From NCBI GenBank assembly GCA_005765155.1, contig VCCP01000007.1:699501-763500 (forward strand): 64,000 bases of DNA, in the 5' to 3' direction. Below, piece after piece: positions 14,863-27,577 of the stretch. Position 1 is the first letter of the stretch. Each line of letters opens with the position of its first letter. Below the pieces are notes generated by a model. The model searched no databases and was not told the DNA's origin. It was given only the letters and a program-made list of their open reading frames with translations. The position numbers were made by a program, and so were the translations under genes. This DNA comes from Zelopaecilomyces penicillatus. Taxonomy: Eukaryota; Ascomycota; Sordariomycetes; Hypocreales; Pseudodiploosporaceae.

Positions 14863-17800
14863 AAATTTAAAAGAATTATATAAAAAATATTTATAATATA
14901 TTTAAAAAGCTATTAAAAGCTAGCTTATATATAGATTTAAATAAATATATCTTTATTATTAAAAAAGTATAATATTTAAGTTTTATTATAAAAATAAAAA
15001 AGAATAATTATTTAATTTTAAAAAAGATTATTATAATCTAAGAATAAGAATCTTTAATTAAAATATAAAAGATATATAGCTTTTTTAATTTATTAACTTT
15101 ATAAGGAATTTATATTATAATTCTTAAATTTAATAATAACTTTTATATAATAAATAAATAAAAATATATTATTTAAAGAAATTTTAAAAATAATTAAATA
15201 TATTTAATATTCTTAAATTTATCTTTATAATTAGATTTATTTTAAATTAATAGGATTTAAAATAATATATAATAATAAAAAATTATTTAAACTAGATATT
15301 AATAATATATTTATTATAATATTATAAAACTTATTATCTTTTATTTATCTATTATTTAATAAAATTAATATTAATTATATTAAATTATATAATTTATAAT
15401 TAAGATTTATTAATTATTATTTTCTATTTTAAAGCTTAATTAATTAAATCATATAATATAATATAATTATTTATAATTTATATAGATTATAAGAATTTAA
15501 AATACTTTATTAATCTATAAGAATTATTTAAATATTAAATATATTAAATTAAAATATTATTCTTATTTTTATTTATCATTATTATAAGCTTAAATTATAA
15601 ATAATTTAATTTAATATTATATTTTAAAAAGAATAAGATTAAAATAAATTATATAAATTATTTATTTTAATAATATAATTAATTAATATATTTATAATAT
15701 TAATATAAATAAATTAAAGATATTATAATTTTATATTATTTTTCAAAATATTTTATTTAAAGATATAATATTTATAAATATATATTTAATTATAATTTTT
15801 TTAAATTTTATATAAAAGAGTTTTATTTATATTTATAGATTTATAATATTTTATAAAAAAGCTTATTATTTCTTTAAAAAAAGCTAGAATTTATAAATAA
15901 ATAAATAATTATAATATTAATATTAATTATATCTTTATATATTAAACCTATTTTTAATTATTATATTAAAAAATCCTTTTTTATTATTATAATATAATAA
16001 ATATATAATTTCTTATTAATAAATTATTTAAAATAAAAATAAATAACTTTTTTTATTATAATTATTATTTAAATAAAATATTATAAGAAATTAAATAATT
16101 TATTTAAAATTATTTATTATATTAAAATAATTATAATTAAAATTATTTATTATATTAAAATAATTATAATTAAAAATAATAATCTTAAGATTTATTATAA
16201 CTATTTTTAATCTTTAATTATTTTTAATCTTAAATCTTTATTAATCTTATAATTAATTATTTATAATAAAGTATTATTTATAATTCTTAATAATAATTAT
16301 ATATAAATTATTTAAATATATATAATTAAAAGGATTAATATTAATAAAAGTTAAGAAATATATTAATTAATTTTAAAATATATTATAATAATTTTATAGA
16401 TTTTAAAATTAAATTAATAAAAATAAAAACTTAAATTAATTTAATTATTTTTAAGCTATTTTATATAAAATTATAAAGATTTTATAATTATTATTTATAT
16501 TTTATTATCTTTAAATAAATAATTATATATAATAAATAAATTAAAAAATATAAATAATTATAAAAATAATAACTTATTTTTTAATTTTTTAATTTATTTT
16601 AAATAATTAAATAATTAAATTATAATAAGAAATCTAAATAAAATATAAAATAAATTCAGGATTAATTTAATTTAAAAGATTAATATATTATTCTTATATT
16701 ATTTAAAAATAATATAAATTTAATATAAATAATAATAGTATTTATATAATAATATATATAAAACATTATAAATAATTTAAAATAATTAATAAAATACTTT
16801 TAAATTAAAAATATTATATAATTATTATTATAAAATATTAAAATAAATTATCTTTATTAAAATCTTAATCAGCTTTATATAAAATCTATAATTATTTAAA
16901 TCTTAATTTTAATAATTTTTAAATTAAATATTTTAAAAGATTTATATTTTATTTTTTATATAAATCTTATAAAATAAGCTATTAATAATCTATTTTAAAT
17001 ATAAATATTTATAAATATTATTTAAGATTAATTTAAATCTTAATTAATAAAATAAAATAAAAATATTTAAAAAAATATTTAAAAATAAAAAAGATATTTA
17101 TTATATAAAATATCTTAAAAAAAAAATATTTTAATAAAAAAAAGAATTTTATTTAAAGATTATTAAAAAATATAAAGTAATTATAAATATTAAATATTTT
17201 TAAAAAGAAATAAAATAATATTCTTTTAAATAATAACTCTTAATTAAAAAATAAAATAATTTAATTAAAATATATAATAATAATAATAATTTTAACTAAT
17301 AATAAATATATATTAGGATTAATTATAATAATTATATTTAAATTAAAAGATATTAAATATATTATTTAAAATATTATAAATAATTAAAGGATTAAAATAA
17401 ATAAAATAAAATAAGAATATATTATATTTAAAAAGCTTAAAAGAAATTAAATATATTTAAAGATATAAAATTATAAATATATATAATAATAATATTAAAT
17501 ATTAAATAATATTAAAGATATATTTATAATATAAAATATTTAAATTAAATTTAAATATAAATAAAATTAAATAAAAGATAAAATTAAATAATTTAAAAAC
17601 TCTTAATATAATAAAATATTTCTTTATAAAAATATAATTAAAAGAGATAAATAATATAATAAATATAATAAAAGAAATTATTATAATAAAATTATTAAAA
17701 AATAAAGATAAATTAAATAAAAAAAATAAAATAAAATAAATAGATTTATTTAATTAAAATTATTAAAGAATTTATTAAATATTATAATATATAAATTTAT

Positions 17801-17998
17801 TATTCTTTTAATTTATTTATAAAATATTAATAATTATTTATTAATAATTAAAAGTTTAGATTTTATTAATAATAAATTAATTTAATTAAAGATATTAATA
17901 ATAATACTTTATAAAAATATTAATATTAAATTATTATAATTTTATAAATATTAATATTAAATTATTATAATTTTATAAATATTAATTAAAGCTAATAA

Positions 17999-18296
17999 TT
18001 AAAATAATAAAAAGAAGATATAATAATATTTAAATAAAAGTCTATAAAAATATAAAAATAATTATATTATTAATAAAGAAAAAAACAGGATTTAATTGAG
18101 AATCTAGTTTTTTTATATATTTAAAGAATATTAAAATAATATAGAATTACTCTAGAATATTAAATAATAATTATTTAAAATTATTAAATATTTTAAATAT
18201 AAAAAAGAAAGAATTCTAAGAGATAAGCCCTTATTTTCTATTCTATTCTTATATAATAGATTAAGCTATTATACTATAAATCTATTTATTTAAATA
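17999..18296 (+). mobile_element. LTR-like family C, copy 1 (RIP-mutated, internally deleted)
   Basis: Aligns with the unmutated LTR-like copy at 45,736-46,110 and the mutated copies at 45,249-45,693 and 51,248-51,687. It shares the preceding TATAATTTTATAAA motif, the left end GCTAATAATTAAAATAAT and the right end CTATTTATTTAAATA. It is shorter than the other copies because most of the right-hand tandem block is missing. Confidence 0.6.
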
Positions 18297-19261
18297 TAAA
18301 TATAAATATTTAAAGATTTAAATCTTAATTAATAGAATTAATATAAAAAATTAAATAATATTAATAAATAAAATAAAGATATTAAAAAAAGTATATTATT
18401 ATATTTATACTTTTAAATTAAAAAATAATAATAAATAATATAATATATATTAATATGTAAAAAATTATAATTTTTAATTAAAATATCTTTTTTTTAAGAT
18501 TAAATAAATTAAAGAATATTTTAGTTATTTTTAATTACTTTTATAATAATCTTTAAATAAATAAAAAATTTAATATTTTAAATAATAATAATAATATATT
18601 ATTTATATATTATATATAAATTATAATAATATTTATAAAATAAATTAATTTAAAACTTATAATATAATTTCTTTTAATTAAAAAAATTTAAAAAATTTAA
18701 AATATAAATATATTTTATTTATTTGAAAAACTATTATTTTTAATATAAATATATTTATAATATAATAAAATTATTTTTATTATTATAATATTAAATAAAA
18801 AAAATTTAATATAAATATATTAAGGAATTATTTTAATTATTATTATAATTATAATTATTATTTATTTTATTTTAAATAAAAAGAAATTTATTATTAAATA
18901 TATTATTATAAATAATTATTAAAATAATTAATATTATTTAATATTATATAAATAAAATAATTTATTTATTATAAAAATATAAAAATAAAAATATTATAAT
19001 AATAAAAAATAATAAATAAAAGAAAAAGGATAATATAAATAATAATAATAAAATAATAATATAATATAAAAGTTAAAAGATTTATAAATTAAAATAAAAC
19101 AAAATTTAAAATATAATATAATTAATAAATTCTTTATTAAGATTAATATAAAATAATAATAAATATATAATAAGCTTAATTTATTAATAATATTCAAAAG
19201 ATATATATTTATAAAGAATAATTAAAGAAATATATTATAAACTTATACTTTATTTATATTT

Positions 19262-19480
19262 TATATAATTTAAGCTTAATTTAAATTTATTTATTATATA
19301 AATAGCTTTAATAAGATAGATAAGATAAGAGAACAAAGCTTATAATATAATTATTATTATATAAGATAATTAAAAAAAAAGAGTTAAAAGAGAAACTTCT
19401 TTTTTTTAAAAAATATTAATATTCTTTTTAATATTTATTTATTAAGCTATAAAGCTAGCTTATTATAAAAGACTATATTT
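19262..19480 (+). repeat. Terminal-repeat-like family G, copy 2
   Basis: Carries the same motif order as the other G copies: TTTAAGCTTAATTT, then AAAGCTTATAATATAATTAT, then GCTATAAAGCTAGCTTATTA. It lies about 600 bp from the right edge of the AT-rich block. Confidence 0.5.
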
Positions 19481-20094
19481 ATAAAATGAAAATAAAATAA
19501 AATAAAATATCTTTCTAAAAGCTTATTTATAACTTTATAAAAAAAGAATTATAGGATTTTATAAATATTAAAAATATTTAAAAAAGATTAAATTTAATAT
19601 TTAATAAATCTTATTAATATATTAATATCTTTTATATTTAAATTATATAAAATACTTAGAATTTATATTAATTATTAAAGCTTTATTAAAATATTAATTA
19701 TTTTTTTCTTATTTATAATTTAAATCCTTAAAAAAATATATAAAGATTATTAAAATAAAATTAAAAAAAAGATTTATATAACAATTATTTTTAAATTAAA
19801 TATATAAATTTCATTATATTTATTATTTATTTAATTTTATTTTTTAATAAATATAATAAATTTAGTTTTTTTATTATATTTTTAATAATTATAACCTTTT
19901 TAATATTTATTTATTATATTTTAAATATTAAAATAAAATATTTAATTATAATAAATAAATATATAATTACTTTTATAATATAATAATATTAGCTTTTAAA
20001 TAAAGAAAATAATAATATTAATATATATATAATATTTAAGTTCCTTTATATTATATTACTCTATTTTATATCTCTTTTTATAGACTTTATAATA

Positions 20095-20169
20095 TGCCGC
20101 TATTACCTTTAACAGGTCTCTACGAAGTACGAAGGCCGCCTTAGGAAGGCGGTCAGCCTGTAAGCGGCA
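20095..20169. other. Nested inverted-repeat (extended hairpin) at the isochore edge
   Basis: Three nested arm pairs lie in 75 nt: TGCCGCT (20,095-20,101) with AGCGGCA (20,163-20,169); ACAGG (20,112-20,116) with CCTGT (20,157-20,161); and CCGCCTT (20,136-20,142) with AAGGCGG (20,146-20,152) around a 3-nt loop. It begins exactly where the AT-rich block ends and finishes about 100 bp before the EBP2 start codon. The 7-bp outer stem and 75-nt length recall a tRNA. However, no A box, no T-loop consensus and no proper anticodon arm can be drawn on either strand. Confidence 0.55.
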
Positions 20170-20268
20170 GAATCTTGGAGATTTTTCCAATCCAGGTCTC
20201 TTGGCGCGACATGAAGTCAATAACAGACCAATCGTCCCAGTTTGCGCACCCCACCCATCGCTTTGGAA

Positions 20269-21610
20269 ATGGTCACCAAAACCAAATTACGCCTGGCACT
20301 TGCCGCTGAGAAGGGTGTTGATTTCAAAAAGCTCAAGCAATTAAAAAAACACAATAAAGCTCTGAAAAGCAAGACGAGCCAGGTTGATGGGGCATCGGCA
20401 CACCTTGACTTCACAGACAAAGAATACTCGGATGAAAATGGAGAGAGTAGCACGGATGACGGAAAAGTTTGTCACAAGTTTGCTTAAACTCACTTTGAAA
20501 ATTCTTTACTGACCTCTCCCTTTCCACAGCTGTTAAATCTTGATGCTGTTGACGAGAGCGACTCTTCAGACTCTGAGATTGAGCTCGAGTTTTCAACCAA
20601 CACCAAGGGCTCCAAACCAGATACACGTCGAAGATTGAACAATATGAAATCGCCACATGAGATTGGAGACGGTGGAGAAGAAAATGGTGATGACGAGGAG
20701 GATATTCCAATGTCCGACTTGGAAGAATTGACTGAAGCCGACAGAGAAGATCTTATCCCCCACACTCGCCTCACCATAAACAATTCTTCGGCCTTGCTAG
20801 CCGCGCTCGATCGTATATCTATCCCAACAGACCGGACTGTCTCATTTGCCTCTCACCAGTCCATCATCTCATCTCTTCAAACTTCTGATTCCATTCCGGA
20901 TGTGTCCGACGACCTCCAGCGAGAGCTTGCTTTTTATTCTCAATGTCTCGAGGCCACTCGCAATGGGCGTGCAAGGCTCATATCCGAGGGTGTGCCATTC
21001 TCACGACCTAAAGACTATTTTGCCGAGATGGTTAAAGAGGATGCTCATATGGAGAAAATCAAAGCAAAACTTGTTGAAGAAGCTTCTGCGAAGAAGGCTT
21101 CCGCTGAGGCTCGCAAACTCCGCGACCTCAAGAAATTTGGCAAACAAGTTCAAGTTGCTAAGCTTCAGGAACGGCAGAAGATGAAGCGAGATGCCCTTGA
21201 CAAGATCAAAACTTTGAAGAGAAGTAAGTGTGACTGACTCTCCCATAGTATCATTCGATCGCTAATGGTTACGGCTCTCTCCTCTCGAAATAGAACGCCA
21301 AGAATCAGGTGCTGATTCCGGGACCAAAGAGGCCGACTTTTTCGATGTCAGTGTAGATGATGAAATATCTAAACACTCTCAACACTCCAGTTCTAGAAGG
21401 CGGGTGCCTGCTTCACAGGCAATCAATACTAAACGTCACAAGAAAAATGAAAAGTATGGTTTCGGTGGCAAGAAGAAACATGCCAAATCTGGAGATGCTG
21501 TTAGTTCTGGAGATCTATCTGGCTTCAACACCAAGAAGATGAAATCGGGATCGATGCACAAGGCCTCAAGGCCGGGCAGGAATCGGAGAAAGGCTATGAT
21601 AAGCAAGTAG
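20269..21610 (+). CDS. EBP2: rRNA-processing protein EBP2 (three exons)
   Basis: Nucleolar protein of the EBP2 family, needed in yeast for 27S pre-rRNA processing and 60S subunit assembly. My model joins 20269-20466, 20530-21223 and 21294-21610 (402 residues). The introns are 63 and 70 bp with ends GTTTGT...ACAG and GTAAGT...ATAG. The start is the ATG giving MVTKTKLRLALAAEKG, the usual conserved N terminus. An acidic, serine-rich stretch follows (about residues 70-135). The family core contains RELAFYSQCLEATRNG (about 197-212) and SRPKDYFAEMVKEDAHMEKI (about 224-243). Next comes a lysine/alanine-rich coiled coil (about 240-300) and a basic tail with KYGFGGKKKHAKSGD. Length is normal for the family. 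The promoter is squeezed: AT-rich DNA begins only about 180 bp upstream. An out-of-frame upstream ATG at 20,211 opens a 33-codon frame that overlaps the start. Identification is secure; exact exon edges are inferred from frame and splice motifs. Confidence 0.93.
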
Positions 21611-22639
21611 TATATTGAGTTATCCAAACTTGCCTAGTCATACAGGGGACAGTGTATTAAATTATATCCGCATGACGCGAAGATGCTATCTCTATAACTA
21701 GTTTTTTTTTGCCTCGCTCTTAGCAATAACGTGCATATAATAATTAGTCGATTCATGACGCATGATTAAAGTCGAAGTATATGAAGTGTAGACGACAGTC
21801 GATGATCACCAATGTCTGTGATCACAGTAAGTTAACCCGGGGCCTCCATCTCTGCGGGAGAGGAAACCAAGGTTGAAGTTGCTTCATGTTACGCACATTA
21901 CATCATTATTACCCCTTTCCAACAACCTCTCATCCATTTTTCAGCTACCCACTGCCCTCTATGAACTCGCTCCCACAGTGTGTATTCAGGCAGATGGTAT
22001 TTCGACACACCTAGGGGGCAACACAATGATTACACTAAAATAACTAAGATGCCAGTAATAGATATCGCAAAACCCCATCCATGACTTTGAAATTACAAGG
22101 ATTGCCTCATGTGCTACCCCTTTAACAAACGACTGTTCACCAACTAGTTTATGATTTGACTTTAGTATTACTCAATAGTGCCACTTAAGGTCATGAGTTG
22201 CACGCAGTATCGGGAAAAAGAAAAATCCATAGTTATTATGCATTTACATAAATACGAGGATATGTTCATAAGCCTATGTAGTGTAACCTGCTTCCTGGTT
22301 GGTATTTGGTCTTTCGGCTAGGGGTAACACGTCCAGGACTGAAAGATTGTTGTTCATGACGCTACACTGATTGCTAGAGTAAACTCCGAAAGAAGAAATA
22401 GAAAGAGGCAGAGGCAGGGTGGAGAAGGGTGAAGATGAACCCCCTGGGAAAAGAAGAAAATTTAAAACAATCCGCCAGAAATGCGCCAGAACCTTATGGT
22501 ATCAAAAAAAAAAATGCCGTGCCCTGATGAACGCTCTGCTGTGCAATGCCATAGAGACCTTCAAATGGTTTGAAAACACTCGTTGCGATTCAAACCGATT
22601 GACGTTGCGCGTCCCACTTTCCTACCCCAGTGTGAATAG
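21611..22639. other. Convergent intergenic region (3' flanks of EBP2 and the MYND gene)
   Basis: About 1 kb of normal-composition DNA between two tail-to-tail genes, presumably both 3' untranslated regions. No supported gene or RNA was seen. A small perfect inverted repeat, TGATCAC (21,803-21,809) with GTGATCA (21,818-21,824) around an 8-nt loop, is the only structure noted. The stretch 22,380-22,470 is purine-rich on this strand. Confidence 0.6.
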
Positions 22640-24508
22640 TCATTGTGATGCAGCGACACACCAATGACGGTGGAAAGCCCAGGCACTTTTCTGGCATTCC
22701 TTACTGCAATATTTGGTCCTGCGGCATCGTCGACATTTGGCGAATTGGCGCGTGAATTCCTCCCATTTACCACACTGGTAATACGCACACTGTCGAATTC
22801 CTCCTCGGGTATCATCTTTGCGACAAAGATTTCGCATAACGACGCCAGCCCAATATTGCATGTCGGTGCTGTGATATCTGACGGTGAACTTCTCAACCAA
22901 TGGAAAAAGATTAAAGTCGTTTTCAAGAAGGTATTCATCGTCAGACGCATCAGAGTCATCAACATCTAGTATCTCCCCTTCACCATCAAGCATCGCGAGT
23001 TCTTGGCTAATGGATAACTTCGGCACAACGTGGCTCCTCTGAAAATAGGTTCTAAGACCACAATACTTGGATACGTATGCCAGAAGCTGTAAGGACATGA
23101 GGACGTCTTCCTCTCGAGGCATAGCAGCAAGCATTTGAGGATTCGGAACAAAATATCGGTCAAGAAGATAACGAGGGACGGCGGAGCTCGACACTATGGG
23201 CTGTGGCGGTGGAACTGTGGTGGGTCGGCTGGGAGACAGGCTGATTGCTGGTACAGGGGTTGGCGTCACATTATTCCCAATACTCCCCTCGATATCGTCA
23301 TGATGGGATAAGTTAAAAGTACCAGCATCTTGATGGGTCACCGATACCGTCGGATGGGCAAGATCCAATGATTCATCGGCTAGTATACTGTTACTATCCT
23401 CCATTGTAATGTCCTGGATTCCGACCGCAGACTGTATTTCTGCAGTGCCAGTCATCTCCGCATCTGGGGATTCATCAGATGGCAAGCTGTCTCCGTTCAA
23501 ATCATCTGGCTCGGCAGTAGAGTTTTGGTGCCTTATAGAGGGCCTTCTGCGGGGATAGTCGATCGTGTCCAGGTGGGCAACCGGCCTAGTTGGCGGGGAC
23601 CGTGATTGGGGTAATGGGAGAGGTGTTGTGGGCGAATTAGGCTGCGATGTAAAATCTGCCGAGGCAAAAGAAGTCATCGAACCCAGACGGTCGATGTCGC
23701 GAGCCGGGCGTGTAAAACCGCCACCAGGCTCCATAACAGGAACAATCGATGCGAGAGATTGCATAGGCTCTCTAGAGAGAGATGCGGACATACTTCGTCC
23801 ATCGGAGGCCCGGAGGCCGTGCTGCTGTCGATTTGGTATCGCGGTCAGCCGCTCGGCACTGGTCTGGACATGGTCAGAAGTAGATGAGTGCAAATCTGCA
23901 GTGGGCCGGTTTAAGGCGGTGGATGGACCAGCATAGGCAGCGGACACGTCGATGGAAGTGGGTGGGCCTTGCCTCCGGTGAGATCTCTGGTCGCTATCGG
24001 CTCGGGAAGGGCGATTAGTAAAAGACGATGTGGATTTGGCAGAGCTTCGATGATCGTGGCTTTTGTGGCGATGGTGATGATCGTGGATCTGCTTCTGCTT
24101 CACTTCGTCTGCTTTTTCGCGGCATTTGTCAATAATTTTGATGTAATTGTCGAGGATCGTGGCAATGACAGGTACCATGTCAGCCTCGACAACTCTAGTT
24201 CTAACGATCTCCGTTCCCCGGACACCAATATTCACAACGCATTGGAACGCTAGGTTCCATTTCCACATGCCCATCATATCTTTGCTCCGGCCCTGCTTGA
24301 GAATGCAGACCAGGCGTTCGATACCTCCATCAACTGTGAGGATATCGCGAATGCGAGCGGATGAAGTCGTGAGATATGCAAGATGGTTAAGAGAATTAAT
24401 CAGAGGTAGAGTTGATGTGCAGTCAAGCGCCCGGCGGTCATAAAGAGCTGTTGTTATTCCCACGGACGCCTTGTTGACGTTGGGGATGCTGAAGTTGACC
24501 TCCCTCAT
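22640..24508 (-). CDS. samB: SamB/Mub1-like MYND zinc-finger protein (single exon)
   Basis: Intronless 622-residue protein. The N-terminal block (about residues 1-130, starting MREVNFSIPNVNKASVGITT) is the conserved SamB/Mub1 armadillo-like region. A His-rich patch follows (142-153, HDHHHRHKSHDH), then a long Ser/Pro-rich, probably disordered middle (about 155-450). A second conserved block (about 450-560) precedes a C-terminal MYND finger. Its metal ligands are visible: C574-x4-C579, C592-x2-C595, C601-x3-C605 and H613-x3-C617. In yeast, Mub1 partners Ubr2/Rad6 in ubiquitination of Rpn4 and so tunes proteasome levels. In Aspergillus, SamB acts in cell polarity and conidiophore development. 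I chose the ATG at 24,508 because it begins the conserved sequence; the frame stays open 99 codons further upstream but has no ATG. It is convergent with EBP2. Family identity is strong; function here is by analogy. Confidence 0.93.
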   Translation of the reverse strand: MREVNFSIPNVNKASVGITTALYDRRALDCTSTLPLINSLNHLAYLTTSSARIRDILTVDGGIERLVCILKQGRSKDMMGMWKWNLAFQCVVNIGVRGTEIVRTRVVEADMVPVIATILDNYIKIIDKCREKADEVKQKQIHDHHHRHKSHDHRSSAKSTSSFTNRPSRADSDQRSHRRQGPPTSIDVSAAYAGPSTALNRPTADLHSSTSDHVQTSAERLTAIPNRQQHGLRASDGRSMSASLSREPMQSLASIVPVMEPGGGFTRPARDIDRLGSMTSFASADFTSQPNSPTTPLPLPQSRSPPTRPVAHLDTIDYPRRRPSIRHQNSTAEPDDLNGDSLPSDESPDAEMTGTAEIQSAVGIQDITMEDSNSILADESLDLAHPTVSVTHQDAGTFNLSHHDDIEGSIGNNVTPTPVPAISLSPSRPTTVPPPQPIVSSSAVPRYLLDRYFVPNPQMLAAMPREEDVLMSLQLLAYVSKYCGLRTYFQRSHVVPKLSISQELAMLDGEGEILDVDDSDASDDEYLLENDFNLFPLVEKFTVRYHSTDMQYWAGVVMRNLCRKDDTRGGIRQCAYYQCGKWEEFTRQFAKCRRCRRTKYCSKECQKSAWAFHRHWCVAASQ

Positions 24509-25235
24509 TGTGATTTCGCCCAACAGAAGGTCTAGTGACGGCCAGTAGACAAGAGTAGGATGTTGTTTAAAACGAATATGGCGAGGGTATGTGACCCCTC
24601 CAAGGGGCTGGAGCACGAATAGTTGCGCACCGAGAGTCTGATTCGCGAGATAGTAAATGGAAAATTGACGATGTAGGGCTGACGTCTGTGAGCGGAAAGC
24701 AAGCCTAAACGCGCCGCCACAAGGTGGTTCGGAAGATGATAATCGGTCTGAAGTGTGTGAGGGGAGGCGAGAAAGGGTGGTGGTTTCTGCGTAAGTATTG
24801 AGCACAATGGCAAGTACTGATTGCAGTATGAATATGATGGAAGTTCGATAGGGGAATTGCTGGCGGACCAGAAGGAGACGGAGGTGTTTGATGCAGGGCT
24901 ACGCTCCGAAGAGGACAAGAGGCGAAAACAGCCCAGCTTGGAATTGTTGAAATAGAATGCAAAAGAAAATGCTGGTGTGATGTCGGTGCCGAAACATCAG
25001 TTGTTTATGGGAAATGAGAGTTGTTAAGCGGGGATGGGTTGATGCAAAAGTGGCGAAAATGAGGGTGAGGATTCAGGCTGGCTCAGTCGGGGTCAAGAGA
25101 TAGGAACGGACCATAGGCCAACAATGGGGGCGAGTTATTAGCGTAAGGATGGAAAGAAAAACGGCCTGGCGGCAGGGGCTGGGGCAGCTTCTGGCATGGG
25201 GGACCTGGAGACTTCGCCCTTGAACCAGTGGTCTA
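24509..25235 (-). promoter_or_regulatory. Promoter and 5' leader of the MYND gene
   Basis: About 730 bp of normal-composition DNA upstream of the MYND gene, ending abruptly in AT-rich DNA near 25,230. The first 300 bp are open in the gene's frame but lack an in-frame ATG, so a long 5' leader is likely. The sequence read on the minus strand is rich in C and T, common in fungal core promoters. No separate gene is supported. Confidence 0.5.
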
Positions 25236-27577
25236 AAATATATTTAAACTAAGCTAATATAAAGAGCTCATATAGTTTCTATTTTAGGCTCTTAATATAT
25301 AATTATAATATATTGATTTTATCTTCTCAAATCTAAATAGAGTTTTATATCTTAATAAATTATAAAAAGATTTTTAATTTTATTTTTTAATAGATAATTT
25401 TTATAGCTATTATAAATAAAAAATAAAATAAATAAGAAATATAAAAAGAAAGATAATACTTATTAAACCCTTTATAATATTTAAACATTATTTTTTATAT
25501 TAATATAGTTTAATTTAAATCTAATTATATTTATAATTAAAATATATATTAAATTTTTAAGATTATATTATAATTTTATATTTTATTAAAATTAATTTAT
25601 TTTCTTAAATTTTAATATAATTAATTATTTATTTATTATATATATTTATAATAATATAATAGAAATTATTTTTATTTTTAATAGGTTTTATATAAGTATT
25701 TAATATTTTTTATTTTTTATTTTTTATAAAATATATTATAAATAAAGATATTTTTTAATATATATTTATAAAATCTTTATTTTATAATAATAAATATTTA
25801 AGAATTAAAGGTTTTTAAATTAATATTTAAATAAATTAATAAATAAAATTTATAAAATTTATAAATATATTAATTATTTTAATTATTAATTTATATTATA
25901 TTTTAATTAAAAGATAATATTAGATTTAAAAAAAAAGCTTTTAAAATTTAAATATCTTATATTTATTAAAGCTATTTTTTTTAAAATATATATTAATATA
26001 TTAAAGATTATAATATTTATATCTCTTAATATATTAAAATTAAGAAAATAAAAGGAATTTATAATAATAAATTATAAAGTAAATAAAACTTTATATATTA
26101 TAAAAATTTAAATAGAATTTTAAAGTTTTTAATTAATAAAAAAACCTTTAAAATTTATATATATTATATTTTATAAAACTACTTTTAAGAATTAAATTTA
26201 TTTAAATTAAATATTCTTTATTATAAAATTATATTATAATCTTAAAAGGATAATATTAAAAATATTATTAATATTATATATTAAAATATATAAAAGATTA
26301 TAATATTAATAATTCTTAATATATTAAGATTAATATAATAAAGAAAAGCTATAATATTAAATTATAAATAAAATTAAAGATATAAAATATTAAAGATTAA
26401 AAAGGTTTTATATTTATTAATTAATAAAAGGTTATTTTTAAAAGTAATATAGTTTATTTATTAACTTTAAAAATTTAATATATATATTATAATTATAAAA
26501 TAATAAGAATTATATTATTAATATTAAGATTAAATAAATTCTTATAATTATCTTAAAATAAATTAATATTATAATTAAAATAATATAATTTATTTAAATA
26601 ATCTAAATAAGAAGAATATTAAAAAGCTTAATATTTTTATTATTATAATAAATTATAAAGATTATTTAATAATAAAATATTATATAATAATAACTTAATT
26701 ATAATTTCTTTTTATAAATAATAAATTAAAATTAAAATTATATAATTTTAATATTTAAATTAAATATTTTAATTTTTATAGAATCTTATTTAATATTTTA
26801 ATTTTTATAGAGTCTTATTTAATATTAATTAAAGATATTTTAATATTATTATTATATATATAAGATATAAATAATATTAAAATTAAAATTTAATATTAAA
26901 CTTTAATTAAATTAATTAAGTATTTATATATTAATTTATTTTAAATATAATTATAATAAGAAAGTTTTTTTTAAAGGCCTTTATTTTAAAAGGTATTGAT
27001 AAATTAATAAAAAAAGAAATATATAATTATAAATCTTATAATAAAATTATTAAATTAATAAATATTTTAAATATTTTAATATTTAAATCTAAATTCTATA
27101 TATATAATATTATAAAGATAATATATAAATTTTATAATAAAAGTATTAATATTTATTTTAAAGGATTTAATAGATATTATATAATAAAGAATATATAGTT
27201 AAAGACTATATAATTTATAATAAATAATATAAAGCCTTTTTAAATATATATTTTAATTAATAAATTAAGATTAATAAATTAAAAAAGGTTAATAAATATA
27301 AATCTTTTTAATTTAATTATATATATTATAATATAATAGATATATAATAATCTTATTTATATTAAATTATATAATATTAAGAATAATAAAAAAACTATTT
27401 TAATAAAGAAAATATAATATATATATATATATATATATATAATACTTATAAGTTTTTAAGGATAATATAAAATAATATATATATTTAAACATAATATATA
27501 AAATAAAAATAAATAAAAGAAGTTATAAAGAAATATTAATTAAATATAAATATAAGGAATTAATTAATTAATTTATA

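Larger units (their letters stand above)
1..20090. other. AT-rich, gene-free isochore (RIP-type repeat graveyard), left block
   Basis: About 20 kb with roughly 10% G+C by eye and no credible coding frame on either strand. CA, TG and CG dinucleotides are almost absent. The few surviving C and G residues sit mostly in AGCTT, AAGCC/GGCTT and CTT contexts. That is what heavy C-to-T mutation on both strands (RIP) leaves behind. Named repeats inside it are listed separately. The stretches 1-3476, 3835-3999, 8501-9743, 10071-10873, 14863-17998, 18297-19261 and 19481-20090 hold AT-rich sequence that I could not assign to any family. The right edge is sharp: composition changes within about 10 bp near 20,090. 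Confidence 0.9.

Noticed and set aside
18994..19197. 67-codon minus-strand frame rich in L, I, Y and F
   Set aside because: Chance open frame in about 10% G+C DNA; composition is simply what AT-rich triplets encode. No homologous motif, start context or neighbouring gene.
1..20090. Mitochondrial DNA or bacterial AT-rich genome origin
   Set aside because: No mitochondrial genes, tRNAs or rRNA; the block joins nuclear genes with spliceosomal introns and shows duplicated repeats with transition-type divergence.
20095..20169. tRNA gene on either strand
   Set aside because: A 7-bp outer stem and 75-nt length fit, but there is no A box, no GTTCRA B box and no anticodon arm of the right geometry.
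20635..20783. Minus-strand frames across the EBP2 exons (20,411-20,783)
   Set aside because: They are antisense shadows of the acidic EBP2 exon; the plus strand has the conserved protein with coherent introns.
22419..22667. 82-codon plus-strand frame with KKRR-rich N terminus overlapping the 3' end of the MYND gene
   Set aside because: Falls in the 3' region of the minus-strand gene, overlaps its last codons, lacks a recognisable domain, and its basic look comes from a purine-rich tract.
23565..24443. Several plus-strand frames of 90-123 codons opposite the MYND gene
   Set aside because: Antisense shadows of a long conserved minus-strand coding exon.
24509..24805. 99-codon in-frame extension upstream of the MYND gene start
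   Set aside because: No ATG in this stretch, and the conserved family sequence begins precisely at the ATG at 24,508; treated as 5' leader.
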